From: an uncultured Acinetobacter sp.
GTDB taxonomy: Bacteria > Pseudomonadota > Gammaproteobacteria > Pseudomonadales > Moraxellaceae
Length of the DNA stretch: 64,000 nt
Assembly: GCA_913777945.1 (NCBI GenBank)
Contig: CAJYTY010000008.1
Coordinates: 434,001 to 498,000, forward strand
Direction of reading: 5' to 3'
The translations under genes and the position numbers were made by a program. Positions 37,993 through 46,654 of the stretch are shown piece after piece (within the stretch, counting starts at the first letter, position 1; each line of letters begins with the position of its first letter). The notes below the pieces were generated by a model, which was not told the origin of the DNA, searched no databases, and saw only the letters and a program-made list of their open reading frames with translations.

Positions 37993-38501
37993 TAATAAAG
38001 CTACCTGTGCGGTAGTGAAGTTCAATGACGTTATGTCTATTGCTGAATCTATTTTCTAAGCTACCTGTGCGGTAGTGAAGCAATACAACACTGGAAGCCG
38101 TCATAAGTTCAGGTTTCTAAGCTACCTGTGCGGTAGTGAAGTTCTTTTTTCAGTGATTTGTTTTGCGCAGACATTTCTAAGCTACCTGTGCGGTAGTGAA
38201 GTCCATTTACGTCCCGAGTACTGCGATTCAGACTTTCTAAGCTACCTGTGCGGTAGTGAAGTCCATTATGATACTCACCTGTTTGATTCTATTTTTCTAA
38301 GCTACCTGTGCGGTAGTGAAGTTGTATAGTGTGACCACATCAAAATATTTAAATTTCTAAGCTACCTGTGCGGTAGTGAAGATACATTGTCAGATATTCA
38401 AGATTTCTTATCTTTTCTAAGCTACCTGTGCGGTAGTGAAGTTCTGGAAGGTGCAATAGAAGTAAACAGAGATTTTCTAAGCTACCTGTGCGGTAGTGAA
38501 G
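37993..38501 (-). CRISPR. Orphan type I-F CRISPR array, 9 repeats and 8 spacers
   Basis: 28-bp repeats begin at 37993, 38053, 38114, 38174, 38234, 38294, 38354, 38414 and 38474. Spacers are 32 bp, except one of 33 bp (38081-38113). On the minus strand each repeat has the Csy4/Cas6f hairpin CTACC-GCACA-GGTAG followed by CTTAGAAA, the 8-nt crRNA handle, which is diagnostic of type I-F. The eight repeats from 38053 on are identical. The repeat at 37993 differs at four of its last five positions on the minus strand, which marks it as the leader-distal end. The leader is therefore at 38502 and above. No cas gene is found within the window. Confidence 0.95.
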
Positions 38502-38732
38502 AGTAATAAAATATAAAAATATATATTAAAAACAATATACTAAAGCAAATAAAATAAAAATACCTATTTTATTTTAGCTCTAACTAAGTATTTGATTTTA
38601 TTTAACTATTAAAGAGTAAGTAAAATATTGGGGTAAAAGTTCACTTTTGTCAAAATAAAACATCTCACAACACAAGCTTGTCTTTATAATCATGGCGATG
38701 AATTTGGTATTGATAAATTGGGATAATCACGA
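38502..38732 (-). promoter_or_regulatory. CRISPR leader and moeB-like upstream region
   Basis: Immediately next to the last intact repeat lies an AT-rich stretch (38502 to about 38620, long A/T runs) typical of a I-F leader that drives pre-crRNA transcription on the minus strand. Further right is a 14-bp palindrome AAAAGT-TC-ACTTTT (38635-38648) and TATAAT at 38685-38690, a likely -10 for the plus-strand moeB-like gene. The exact leader limit is inferred. Confidence 0.6.
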
Positions 38733-39518
38733 GTGAACAATCAGGACAATCTGGATTTAGAGCTAAATGATGCCGAAATGCATTTATATAGCAGACAAAT
38801 TTTACTCGATGGATGGGATTTAGATGCTCAAGAAAAACTAAAGTTCGCCAATGTTTTGATAGTAGGCGCGGGTGGAATCGGTTGTACAACAGCAGAGCTG
38901 CTGGCTCGAGCAGGCGTAGGCAAAATCACGCTGATTGATGCCGACACCATTGAAACCAGTAATTTGCAACGTCAAATCGCATTTACACCTGCCGATATCG
39001 GGCAGTTTAAATCCGATACTTTGGCAAAACGTCTGATGCAAATCAATCCGCATATCCGTGTAGAGTTTTATGTGGGTAAGCTTGACCAAAGCAATGCCGA
39101 TGAGTTCGTTCGACAGCAAGATTTGGTATTAGACGGTTGTGATAATTTTACAACGCGTTATGTGGTGAATGCAGCATGTAAAAAAAATGCAATACCATTA
39201 ATTAGTGCATCTGCGATTGGATTTCAAGGTCAACTCTTTATGGTCGATGCGGATTCGGCCTGTTACGAATGCTTGTTTCCAAAAGAGCAAATGACAGATG
39301 AAGGCTTACGCTGCGCAGATTCAGGAGTGCTCGCCACCTCACCCGTAGTCATGGCCTCACTTCAGGCGCATCATGCGCTGCTATATCTGGGGTTAGACAA
39401 AAGCCCACTCAAAGAAAAGTTATTGCTTTGGGATGGACTCAGCATGAAACAGCGTATTTTACATTTTGAAAAAGATACAAATTGTTCCACTTGTCAGGCA
39501 AGTTTGTCTGTAAACTAA
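38733..39518 (+). CDS. moeB: ThiF/MoeB-family adenylyltransferase (E1-like)
   Basis: Adenylates the C-terminus of a ubiquitin-like sulfur carrier (MoaD or ThiS) in molybdopterin or thiamine synthesis. 261 residues from a GTG preceded by GGGATAA. Motifs: YSRQILLDGWDLDAQEKL, the ATP loop VGAGGIGCTTAELLARAG, IDADTIETSNLQRQ, DGCDNFTTRY, and two zinc CxxC pairs (CYEC and CSTC). The rhodanese extension of some MoeB proteins is absent. MoeB is slightly preferred over ThiF from the N-terminal motif. Confidence 0.85.
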   Translation: MNNQDNLDLELNDAEMHLYSRQILLDGWDLDAQEKLKFANVLIVGAGGIGCTTAELLARAGVGKITLIDADTIETSNLQRQIAFTPADIGQFKSDTLAKRLMQINPHIRVEFYVGKLDQSNADEFVRQQDLVLDGCDNFTTRYVVNAACKKNAIPLISASAIGFQGQLFMVDADSACYECLFPKEQMTDEGLRCADSGVLATSPVVMASLQAHHALLYLGLDKSPLKEKLLLWDGLSMKQRILHFEKDTNCSTCQASLSVN

Positions 39519-39564
39519 ACTCAGTTTGATACACTGTCCAATGAGTTAAATAACATTGAATCAT

Positions 39565-40863
39565 ATGAAAAAAAATATTCTGTTTGATGGACTGCGCTCG
39601 GTTGCACGAATTGGCGAAACCGCTTTTTTTGCAGCTAAAGCTGGCTATAAATATGCAGTTGAAAAGCCGAGTAATGCAAAATTGATGCGTGAAACCTTTG
39701 AATCACTAGGGTCGACATATATTAAATTAGGTCAGTTTATTGCCAGTACGCCATCGTTATTTCCTCGTGAGTATGTCGAAGAGTTTCAAGGGTGCCTAGA
39801 TCAAACGCCAACGCTCCCTTTTAGCTATATTCAAGGTGTGCTCGACAGCGAGTTCGAGGGGCGCGATTTAGGGCAAATTTTTGCATCGATTGATGAAAAA
39901 CCGCTGGCTTCGGCATCTATTGCGCAGGTTCATGCTGCCAAGCTGATCACTGGTGAAGACGTGGTCATTAAAGTACAAAAACCGGGTGTTGAAACCATTT
40001 TGTATACCGATCTCAATGTGGTGCATTGGGCGACACGTATGTTTGAACGTGCAATTCCTAAGGTGAAGTTTGCATCGCTATCTGACATTGTTGAAGAAAT
40101 CAAAATTCGAATGATTCGTGAAGTCGATTTTATCGAAGAAGCGCAAAACCTAGATGACTTTACTGCTTATCTCAAACTCACTAACAATCAAGCCGCAACT
40201 GCCCCAAAAGTTTATCATCAATTCTCGACGCGTCGCGTGTTGACTATGGAGCGCTTATACGGCGTTTCACTTACGGATTTTGATGTTGTAAAACAATACT
40301 CTAAAGATCCTTCGCAAGTGCTGATTACTGCCATGAACACGTGGTTTGGTAGCTTGATGCTGTGCAAAAGCTTTCATGCCGATTTACATGCAGGGAATTT
40401 GATGCTGCTTGAAGACGGACGTATCGGGTTTATCGATTTTGGTATTGTAGGTCAACTCAACCCACAAGTCTGGACAGCATGTCTGGCTTTTATGGATGCC
40501 TTACAAAAAACCGACTACACGGCCATGGCTGAAAATATGCTCAAAATGGGCATGACCGATACTCAAGTCGATACAACGGTGCTCGCGCAAGATCTTGAGC
40601 GACTATTTAGTGGTGTATTACTTGCCGATCCACAAGATATTCTCGCGTCGAAACCCTCTGATTTAAATGACATCATGCTGGATGTGGTGGCGGTGGGTGA
40701 GCGTCACGGCATTAAATTTCCGCGTGACTTTGCGCTTTTGTTTAAACAAATGCTGTATTTTGATCGGTTTATGCGCATCCTTGCACCTTATACCGATATT
40801 TATGCAGACCAGCGTTTAAAAATGGTTCAAACTATGGAGCCACAATCGTTGTTAAAGCATTAA
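39565..40863 (+). CDS. ABC1/AarF/UbiB-family atypical kinase
   Basis: 432 residues from ATG 39565; a TTG three codons upstream also stays in frame. Hallmarks of the UbiB family are the KxGQ motif (IKLGQFIAS), the Ala-rich nucleotide loop (PLASASIAQVHAAKL), HADLHAGNLML and IDFGIVGQL as the DFG motif. UbiB-like proteins are ATPases needed for ubiquinone synthesis or lipid transport. Unlike UbiB, no clear C-terminal pair of transmembrane helices is seen, so this is probably a paralogue. coq7 lies 1 kb downstream on the other strand. Confidence 0.88.
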   Translation: MKKNILFDGLRSVARIGETAFFAAKAGYKYAVEKPSNAKLMRETFESLGSTYIKLGQFIASTPSLFPREYVEEFQGCLDQTPTLPFSYIQGVLDSEFEGRDLGQIFASIDEKPLASASIAQVHAAKLITGEDVVIKVQKPGVETILYTDLNVVHWATRMFERAIPKVKFASLSDIVEEIKIRMIREVDFIEEAQNLDDFTAYLKLTNNQAATAPKVYHQFSTRRVLTMERLYGVSLTDFDVVKQYSKDPSQVLITAMNTWFGSLMLCKSFHADLHAGNLMLLEDGRIGFIDFGIVGQLNPQVWTACLAFMDALQKTDYTAMAENMLKMGMTDTQVDTTVLAQDLERLFSGVLLADPQDILASKPSDLNDIMLDVVAVGERHGIKFPRDFALLFKQMLYFDRFMRILAPYTDIYADQRLKMVQTMEPQSLLKH

Positions 40864-40881
40864 GTGTCGAGTTTGTTCGTT

Positions 40882-41262
40882 ATGGATGCCATTGTTATTG
40901 AAGGCCTAAAGGTCAATACCGTCGTAGGCTGTTTTAATTGGGAGCGTCAAATCAAGCAACCTTTGTTACTCGATTTAACCATTCATAACGATCTGCAACG
41001 GGCAGCACAATCTGATGAGCTAGATGATACGCTTAACTATGCATTGATTTGTGAATTGGCTGCACATGCAATCGAGCATGCTCAGCCTAAACTGATTGAG
41101 CATGCCGCCCATCTGGTCTTAAAAAAATTGTTTGAGACTTTTCCCACGATTGAATCTATCATTATTACCATTCGTAAACCTGCGATTATTGCAGAAGCTC
41201 AGTCGGTAGGAATTCGCCTTGAACGCCAACGAAAACATTTTTGCGCTCGCACTGGCGAGTAA
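40882..41262 (+). CDS. folB: Dihydroneopterin aldolase
   Basis: Converts dihydroneopterin to 6-hydroxymethyl-dihydropterin in folate synthesis. The ATG at 40882 (MDAIVIEGLKVNTVVGCFNWE) matches the family start. A GTG six codons upstream (40864), right after the kinase stop, is the alternative. 126 residues. The catalytic residues lie in NTVVGCFNWERQIKQP and in the C-terminal block TIRKPAIIAEAQSVG with its Lys. It overlaps folK by about 44 bp in another frame. Confidence 0.92.
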   Translation: MDAIVIEGLKVNTVVGCFNWERQIKQPLLLDLTIHNDLQRAAQSDELDDTLNYALICELAAHAIEHAQPKLIEHAAHLVLKKLFETFPTIESIIITIRKPAIIAEAQSVGIRLERQRKHFCARTGE

Positions 41263-41680
41263 TCATCTGCCAGAGCAGCATTTCGCGCAGGGTTATCGGG
41301 TGATTCAGTCGTGGGGTGAGGTGCAGTTTTCAGATGTTTATCTCATTCCATGCCGAGATGGTGTCGGTCAAGATTATTGGAATTCGGCCTGTTTGCTCAT
41401 CTCAAACAAGACATCTGCCGAGATTGAAGTCGAGCTTAAGCATTTAGAGGCACAAGCGGGGCGTATCCGACCTTCACACCAGATCAGTTTAGATATCGAC
41501 TTAATCGCATGGGGTAAGCAGCTCGATCAAATGCAGTTTAATCCTAAAAAAATGCCGTTGGCACTTGATGTGAAAATTCCACTTTCTACGCTGTGGCAAA
41601 ATCCTGCCCTTGCGGTTGAAGTGTCTAATTTTCCAGTGGTTGATTTTAAAACTGATCATTTTTATGCATCGACGCATTGA
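41219..41680 (+). CDS. folK: 2-amino-4-hydroxy-6-hydroxymethyldihydropteridine pyrophosphokinase
   Basis: Next folate enzyme after FolB. It starts at TTG 41219, with AGGA 7 nt upstream inside folB, giving 153 residues. ALASNHLPEQHFAQG replaces the usual LGSNLG opening, and RPSHQISLDIDLIAWG holds the Mg-binding aspartates of HPPK. It is more divergent than most FolK proteins, but the folB neighbour and the DxD motif support it. Confidence 0.85.
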   Translation: MNANENIFALALASNHLPEQHFAQGYRVIQSWGEVQFSDVYLIPCRDGVGQDYWNSACLLISNKTSAEIEVELKHLEAQAGRIRPSHQISLDIDLIAWGKQLDQMQFNPKKMPLALDVKIPLSTLWQNPALAVEVSNFPVVDFKTDHFYASTH

Positions 41681-41819
41681 TCGATTTTTTTAGTTGTTAT
41701 TTATCTTCAAACATCTATTTAAATATAAAAAATCAAGCTTGATTAACATCGATTCCCTTTAGTATCGCACGAATGAATACGAACTAAAGGGGCATTTAAT
41801 CGATTGCTTGATATGCAAA
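41681..41819. repeat. two palindromes between convergent folK and coq7
   Basis: AATCAAGCTTGATT (41731-41744) is a perfect 14-bp palindrome. CCCTTTAGT (41755-41763) and ACTAAAGGG (41783-41791) form a 9-bp inverted repeat with a 19-bp spacer. No T-run follows either, so they are not obvious terminators. They may protect mRNA 3' ends or be protein-binding sites. Confidence 0.45.
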
Positions 41820-42455
41820 TTAAATATAATAACTGGTTGTCGTCATGAGTTTGGAAATCGCAGTCATGGTAATTTTGACTGCAAATGGCAATTCAACACC
41901 GCCAGCCTCAAGTGCCGATTCGCGATGATGTAGTTCATCCTGATTCATTTGCTCTAAGATACGTTTAGATCGATCATCGTGAGCAGGTAGCTGGTCTAGA
42001 TGGCTTTGCAAATGCAGACTTACCTGACGTTCTGTTTCGGCAACAAAGCCCAAGCTGTATTTGTCGCCTGCAATTCCTGCAATAGCACCCATACCAAATG
42101 AAAGACCATACCAAACTGGGTTTAATAAACTTGGCAGACTGTCTAGTTCTTTAAGCCGGTCTTCACACCAAGCCAAATGATCCTGTTCTTCTAGCGCAGC
42201 TTGTTTCATTTCATCACGGACATTTGGCAATTTTGCGGTCAGTGCCTGCCCATGATACAGCGCTTGCGCGCAGACCTCACCAGTATGGTTAACTCGCATC
42301 AAACCTGCGACATGGCGTGCATCGCTGACACTTAAATGGGTCGATGCGTTGTCTGCCGGATTGCTGCGCTGGGCAGCTGTTGCGCCTGGTACTAAGCTGC
42401 GCAACGCCTGATCAAAAGATTGAATGAGTCGATCAACACCATTGTACTGACGCAT
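41820..42455 (-). CDS. coq7: 2-polyprenyl-3-methyl-6-methoxy-1,4-benzoquinone monooxygenase
   Basis: Di-iron hydroxylase of ubiquinone synthesis (UbiF-equivalent step). The 211-residue protein shows the ferritin-like iron ligands: NHTGEVCAQ, ALEEQDHLAWCEDR, ETERQVSLHLQSHL and NQDELHHRESAL. It probably shares an operon with the transporter gene 4 bp upstream. Confidence 0.95.
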   Translation of the reverse strand: MRQYNGVDRLIQSFDQALRSLVPGATAAQRSNPADNASTHLSVSDARHVAGLMRVNHTGEVCAQALYHGQALTAKLPNVRDEMKQAALEEQDHLAWCEDRLKELDSLPSLLNPVWYGLSFGMGAIAGIAGDKYSLGFVAETERQVSLHLQSHLDQLPAHDDRSKRILEQMNQDELHHRESALEAGGVELPFAVKITMTAISKLMTTTSYYI

Positions 42456-42459
42456 AGGA

Positions 42460-43782
42460 TTAGTCCTCTAAAGTATCTTGAGCATTATGCAGCATGGGTG
42501 GAAGTTTACGTAAGAGCCAGAATGTGAATACTGCACTGAATATGGCTGTAATTATAAATAATATTTTAATGTCTATTTTTAAAATACTTAAGATGACAAT
42601 GGAAAAAATGGCAGAACTCACCATAAATGCGGCATTTAAAATATTATTGGCTGCCACTACGCGCGCGCGGTGAGAGCGAGGAGAATAGGCTTGCATCATG
42701 GCATAGAGCGGTACAATATAAAATCCACCGCTAATTCCCAGTAAAGTGACAGCCAGCATGACGTGATAATACACTTGTCCGGAGGTGAATATCTCTTTTA
42801 GGCTAAGCAGGGCGCCGGTTCGTTCTGGAACAAACGACAAACTTGCAGCCAGATAAAAGGCAAATACAGTCAGGCCAACCGCACCAATCGGAACCATCTT
42901 GATGTTAAGCTCAGACCCACCAATTTTACGGCACAGCAATGATCCTACCCCAATGCCTACCGAAAAAAAGGTGAGCAAAAGACTCACAACATTTTCAGAA
43001 GCATGCAGGTTTTGTTGGGTCATTTGGGGAATCTGGGTAAGATAGGTCGCACCGTAAAACCAGTACCATGAGTTTCCAAGCAAAATGGTGAAAATCAGCG
43101 GTAGACTTTTGGCATAACGAATGGTTTGCAAACTGGTTCTAAAAAAATTCCAGTCGATTTTAATATCAGGCGCAGATACTTTTTGTTTAAGTACGAAGCG
43201 ACTGCAAATGTACCCAATCAGGGCAATGCCGACCACCATTAGGCTGATCCATAGTAAATTGCCATCTGACGACGCAATCACGGCACCGCCCAAAATCATA
43301 CCGAGTAAAATTGCAATTGAAGTGCCCGACTGAAACAGCGCATTTCCAGACATGAGTTCATTGGGTTTTAAAATCTCTGGTAATATTGCGTATTTGATCG
43401 GCCCAAAAAAAGTGGAGTGAATGCCCATCATAAAAAGCGCAATCATCAGTAAATACAAATGACCCGTTAAGAAGCCTGCCATACCGATTAGCATGATCAC
43501 AATCTCAAGAATCTTAATGGCTCTAACCAACTGAGCGCGCTCATATTTATCCGCAATTTGCCCAGCCGTTGCAGAAAAAATAAAGTAAGGCAAAATAAAC
43601 AGCAATGCAGCAAGATTGTTTAAGGTACTCACACTGGCATTTTGTTGGCTGATCCAGCCATAGGTAATGACCAGCAACAAGGATTGTTTGTACACATTGT
43701 CATTCAATGCGCCAAAAAACTGGGTGAGAAACATCGGCAAAAAACGACGAGTGCTCAGGAGATGTTCATTGTTTTTCATCAT
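42460..43782 (-). CDS. MFS transporter, LplT-like
   Basis: 440 residues and 12 predicted transmembrane helices. The opening FLPMFLTQFFGALNDNVYKQSLLLVITYG and the motif QIADKYERAQLVRAIKILE in the first cytosolic loop resemble lysophospholipid transporter LplT. YSPRSHRARVVAANNILNAAFMV is another LplT-type block. In E. coli LplT is linked to an acyltransferase, which is absent here, so the substrate is uncertain. It starts the unit with coq7. Confidence 0.8.
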   Translation of the reverse strand: MMKNNEHLLSTRRFLPMFLTQFFGALNDNVYKQSLLLVITYGWISQQNASVSTLNNLAALLFILPYFIFSATAGQIADKYERAQLVRAIKILEIVIMLIGMAGFLTGHLYLLMIALFMMGIHSTFFGPIKYAILPEILKPNELMSGNALFQSGTSIAILLGMILGGAVIASSDGNLLWISLMVVGIALIGYICSRFVLKQKVSAPDIKIDWNFFRTSLQTIRYAKSLPLIFTILLGNSWYWFYGATYLTQIPQMTQQNLHASENVVSLLLTFFSVGIGVGSLLCRKIGGSELNIKMVPIGAVGLTVFAFYLAASLSFVPERTGALLSLKEIFTSGQVYYHVMLAVTLLGISGGFYIVPLYAMMQAYSPRSHRARVVAANNILNAAFMVSSAIFSIVILSILKIDIKILFIITAIFSAVFTFWLLRKLPPMLHNAQDTLED

Positions 43783-43951
43783 GTGTATATTTCATTGCGT
43801 TTTATTAAGAAGTGTCATTGCCTTGTTAAGTTTGCTTCAAAATCATGTATGATACTTCGGTAGTTGATCGAGTGAAAAATCAATTGATTTATCAGTATTA
43901 TCGGTACATTTGTGCAGTCCATTAATAAAATAAGTTTAGAGTTCATTGTAC

Positions 43952-46630
43952 ATGCTTGCGACCAAAAAATTTAAACAGTCCGCGCTTGCCCAGTCTGTAC
44001 GTTTTATATTAAATGTACATGACCTGAATAAACTCATCTACACGAGCATGTTATTGGGTTTGACGGTGTCGACCAGTTACGCTCAAGAAATAAACCCATC
44101 TGTTGCTGTATCGAGTTCATCGCAGACTCAGCCTACAATCGACTCTAATGATCTTAATAACGTTGCCACGAATGTACCAACAACAGCACCTAACCAGCAG
44201 GATAGTTTGGCAATCTTGCAACAACAAGCGCAATCTTCAAAAACAATTGCAGAATTCAAACCAATAGAGTTTGAAGATCTTGAAAATTTACCATCGACTG
44301 CCGTAGATTCGGCAATGGCCAACGAAATTTACCGTGTTGCAGAGCAAGCCAAAGCAGAAGCTCAGGCCACTGCATCAAGAGCACCGACTACAGCGACATC
44401 TGCCACGACCAATCCATCGCAAGATCTGGCACAGATTAATCAGGCTCCCGTTAATGTTGATAATCTGATGCAGCAAATCCGCTCGGATAGCCAGATTAAT
44501 GTTCAGGCCAATACCACTGGTCAAACGCTTGAACGAACCAGTCTGCAACAAGCCAGCCAACCCGAAGAAAAAAAGGGATTCTTTAAACGAATTATCGATA
44601 AAATTAAGCCAAAGCGAGACCTTGGCGGACAATCCATTCCTCGTATTACGGCAGAGGTAAAAGGTGCTCCCACTGAGCTGGCTGCAAATATTAAGGCGAA
44701 GTTATCGAGTTATTCTCAAGAAGCTTTTCAAGATTTTAATAGCTCATTACCGCAACTTCGTAACTTATCGAATCAGGCTGCGCAGGCGGTGGGATATTAC
44801 AACGCAGAGTTTAAATTTGAAAAGTTGAGCGACTCCAAAGTTCGTGTCAATGTTATACCGCATGAGCCAGTTAAAATTGAAGAGCAAAATATCGACTTCA
44901 CTGGCCCAGGTGCATCGCTGCCTCAATTCCAAGTGATTCGACTTGTTCCTGAACAAGACGTGGGTGATATTTTAAATCACGGTAAATACGAAGAAACAAA
45001 ATCACGTATTGCGACAGTAGCCTCAGATAACGGATTTTTTGATAGTTATTGGCGCTTGCATGATGTGCGTGTTAATCAACCTCAAAATACAGCCGACATC
45101 AATTTAAAGTATGAAACAGGCGAGCGTTATCAGTTGGGTAATGTTGAATTTCGAATGAGTGATCCTTCGAAGAAAATTCCCCTCGATATGGATGTATTGC
45201 TCAGCATGACACCTTGGAAAGAGGGAGACGACTACACTTTCTGGCGTGTCAATGCACTGGCCAACAACTTGACCAACTCCCGTTACTTTAACTACACCTT
45301 GGTCGATACAATTAAACCAGACCCGATTCAAAAGCCATTAGAGTTGCCGCCAGATTTACAGGCCTTGGTGGATCAAGATAATCAATCACAAACGTTACAA
45401 CAAAGCCCTCAACAGGGTAAAAAAGTTGTGTCTGCAAATGAAGTGACGCAAAATGTTGTAGATGAAGCAGAGTTTGCTGGCACACAAGCGTCTGACAATC
45501 AAGATCGAGCATTACGATTACAGCGTAGCGAGCAAAAAGAACAAGAGTCTGAGCGTAATCAGCTTGAAAATAAAGCGCGTGAAGAAAAGAAAATTCCTGT
45601 GATCGTGACACTCAATGCAGATCGTTTAAACAGTATCGAAACTGGTTTTGGTTATGGAACCGATACGGGATTTCGAGTGCGTGGTCAATATCGCCGTGCG
45701 ATCGTAAATAGCCGTGGCCACTCATTCGATGCCAACATGGAAGTCTCGCAAATTCGTCAAGCGGTCGATGTGCGTTATAACATTCCCTATAAACATCCGC
45801 TCAATGATTACATCAGTATTGTGGGTGGGTTTGAGCGTGAACTTGACAATGATATTGGACCAAACGTCACCCTTGAAACTCAGACTGCTGTGATTGGTGC
45901 AGAGCGAATTATCAAAAATCCACTGGGCGGTTGGCAACAAACCTATGGCGTTCGCTATCGCGTAGATTCACTTAACCAGCGTGGTACGGTTGATGAATCT
46001 AGTCTGCCAGATGCATTTAAGGTACCTGGTTCCGATCCAAATCAACAAGCTTTGCTATTTGGCTATTCAGTTTCTAAAACCAGTAGCAATAACAATATCA
46101 ATCCGACCAAGGGTTTTAAGCAAACCTATAAGCTTCAGGTGGCAAGTGATGCCCTGATTTCAGATGCCAATATTATTATGCCAGCTGCCGCTTGGCGTGC
46201 TATTTATTCAGTAGGTGAAAATGACGATCACCAATTTGTCGGACGAGCAGATTTAGGCTATATCTTCACCAATGACTTCGAGAAAGTACCATACAATTTG
46301 CGCTATTTTGCCGGTGGAGATGAAAGCATACGCGGCTTCGATTATAAGAGCCTTGCACCACTCGAATTTGGCTATAAGGTGGGTGGGCAAGCCTTGGCTG
46401 TTGGATCACTTGAATATAATTATCAGTTCAAAGAGGGTTGGCGAGCTGCGGTATTCTCTGACTTTGGTAATGCTTACGATAAAGATTTTAATACACCAAC
46501 AGAATATGGTGTAGGGGTGGGGATTCGCTGGAAATCACCTGTTGGACCAATTCGTATCGATGTGGCATCGGGAATTTCCGATCCAAACCATCCGATTCGT
46601 TTACATTTCTTTATTGGCCCACAACTTTAA
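43952..46630 (+). CDS. tamA: TamA, outer-membrane translocation and assembly subunit
   Basis: Omp85-family outer-membrane protein that with TamB helps insert or supply envelope components. 892 residues from ATG 43952, much longer than E. coli TamA (577). A long signal region with an extended basic start is predicted to be cleaved after Ala44 (TSYA-QE). Next come a low-complexity Gln/Ser/Thr-rich stretch (about 45-215), POTRA domains (about 225-460), a Gln/Glu-rich insert (about 475-545), and the 16-strand barrel starting at IPVIVTLNADRLNSIETGFGYG. Barrel motifs FAGGDESIRGFDYKSLAP and GVGIRWKSPVGPIRID are intact. It is followed by tamB. Confidence 0.92.
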   Translation: MLATKKFKQSALAQSVRFILNVHDLNKLIYTSMLLGLTVSTSYAQEINPSVAVSSSSQTQPTIDSNDLNNVATNVPTTAPNQQDSLAILQQQAQSSKTIAEFKPIEFEDLENLPSTAVDSAMANEIYRVAEQAKAEAQATASRAPTTATSATTNPSQDLAQINQAPVNVDNLMQQIRSDSQINVQANTTGQTLERTSLQQASQPEEKKGFFKRIIDKIKPKRDLGGQSIPRITAEVKGAPTELAANIKAKLSSYSQEAFQDFNSSLPQLRNLSNQAAQAVGYYNAEFKFEKLSDSKVRVNVIPHEPVKIEEQNIDFTGPGASLPQFQVIRLVPEQDVGDILNHGKYEETKSRIATVASDNGFFDSYWRLHDVRVNQPQNTADINLKYETGERYQLGNVEFRMSDPSKKIPLDMDVLLSMTPWKEGDDYTFWRVNALANNLTNSRYFNYTLVDTIKPDPIQKPLELPPDLQALVDQDNQSQTLQQSPQQGKKVVSANEVTQNVVDEAEFAGTQASDNQDRALRLQRSEQKEQESERNQLENKAREEKKIPVIVTLNADRLNSIETGFGYGTDTGFRVRGQYRRAIVNSRGHSFDANMEVSQIRQAVDVRYNIPYKHPLNDYISIVGGFERELDNDIGPNVTLETQTAVIGAERIIKNPLGGWQQTYGVRYRVDSLNQRGTVDESSLPDAFKVPGSDPNQQALLFGYSVSKTSSNNNINPTKGFKQTYKLQVASDALISDANIIMPAAAWRAIYSVGENDDHQFVGRADLGYIFTNDFEKVPYNLRYFAGGDESIRGFDYKSLAPLEFGYKVGGQALAVGSLEYNYQFKEGWRAAVFSDFGNAYDKDFNTPTEYGVGVGIRWKSPVGPIRIDVASGISDPNHPIRLHFFIGPQL

Positions 46631-46654
46631 AACAAAATTTGTACTAGGATCATT

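Noticed and set aside
38075-38329. 84-residue ORF with FLSYLCGSEV repeated
   Set aside because: It is the translation of CRISPR repeats and spacers on the plus strand; periodicity comes from the array, and there is no ribosome-binding site.
37993-38501. Possible Tn7-like CRISPR-associated transposon array
   Set aside because: No tnsA/B/C, tniQ or mini-cas genes within the window, and the repeats are nearly uniform as in a defence array.
45312-45611. 99-residue frame antisense to tamA
   Set aside because: It overlaps the Gln/Glu-rich insert in tamA and has no independent support.
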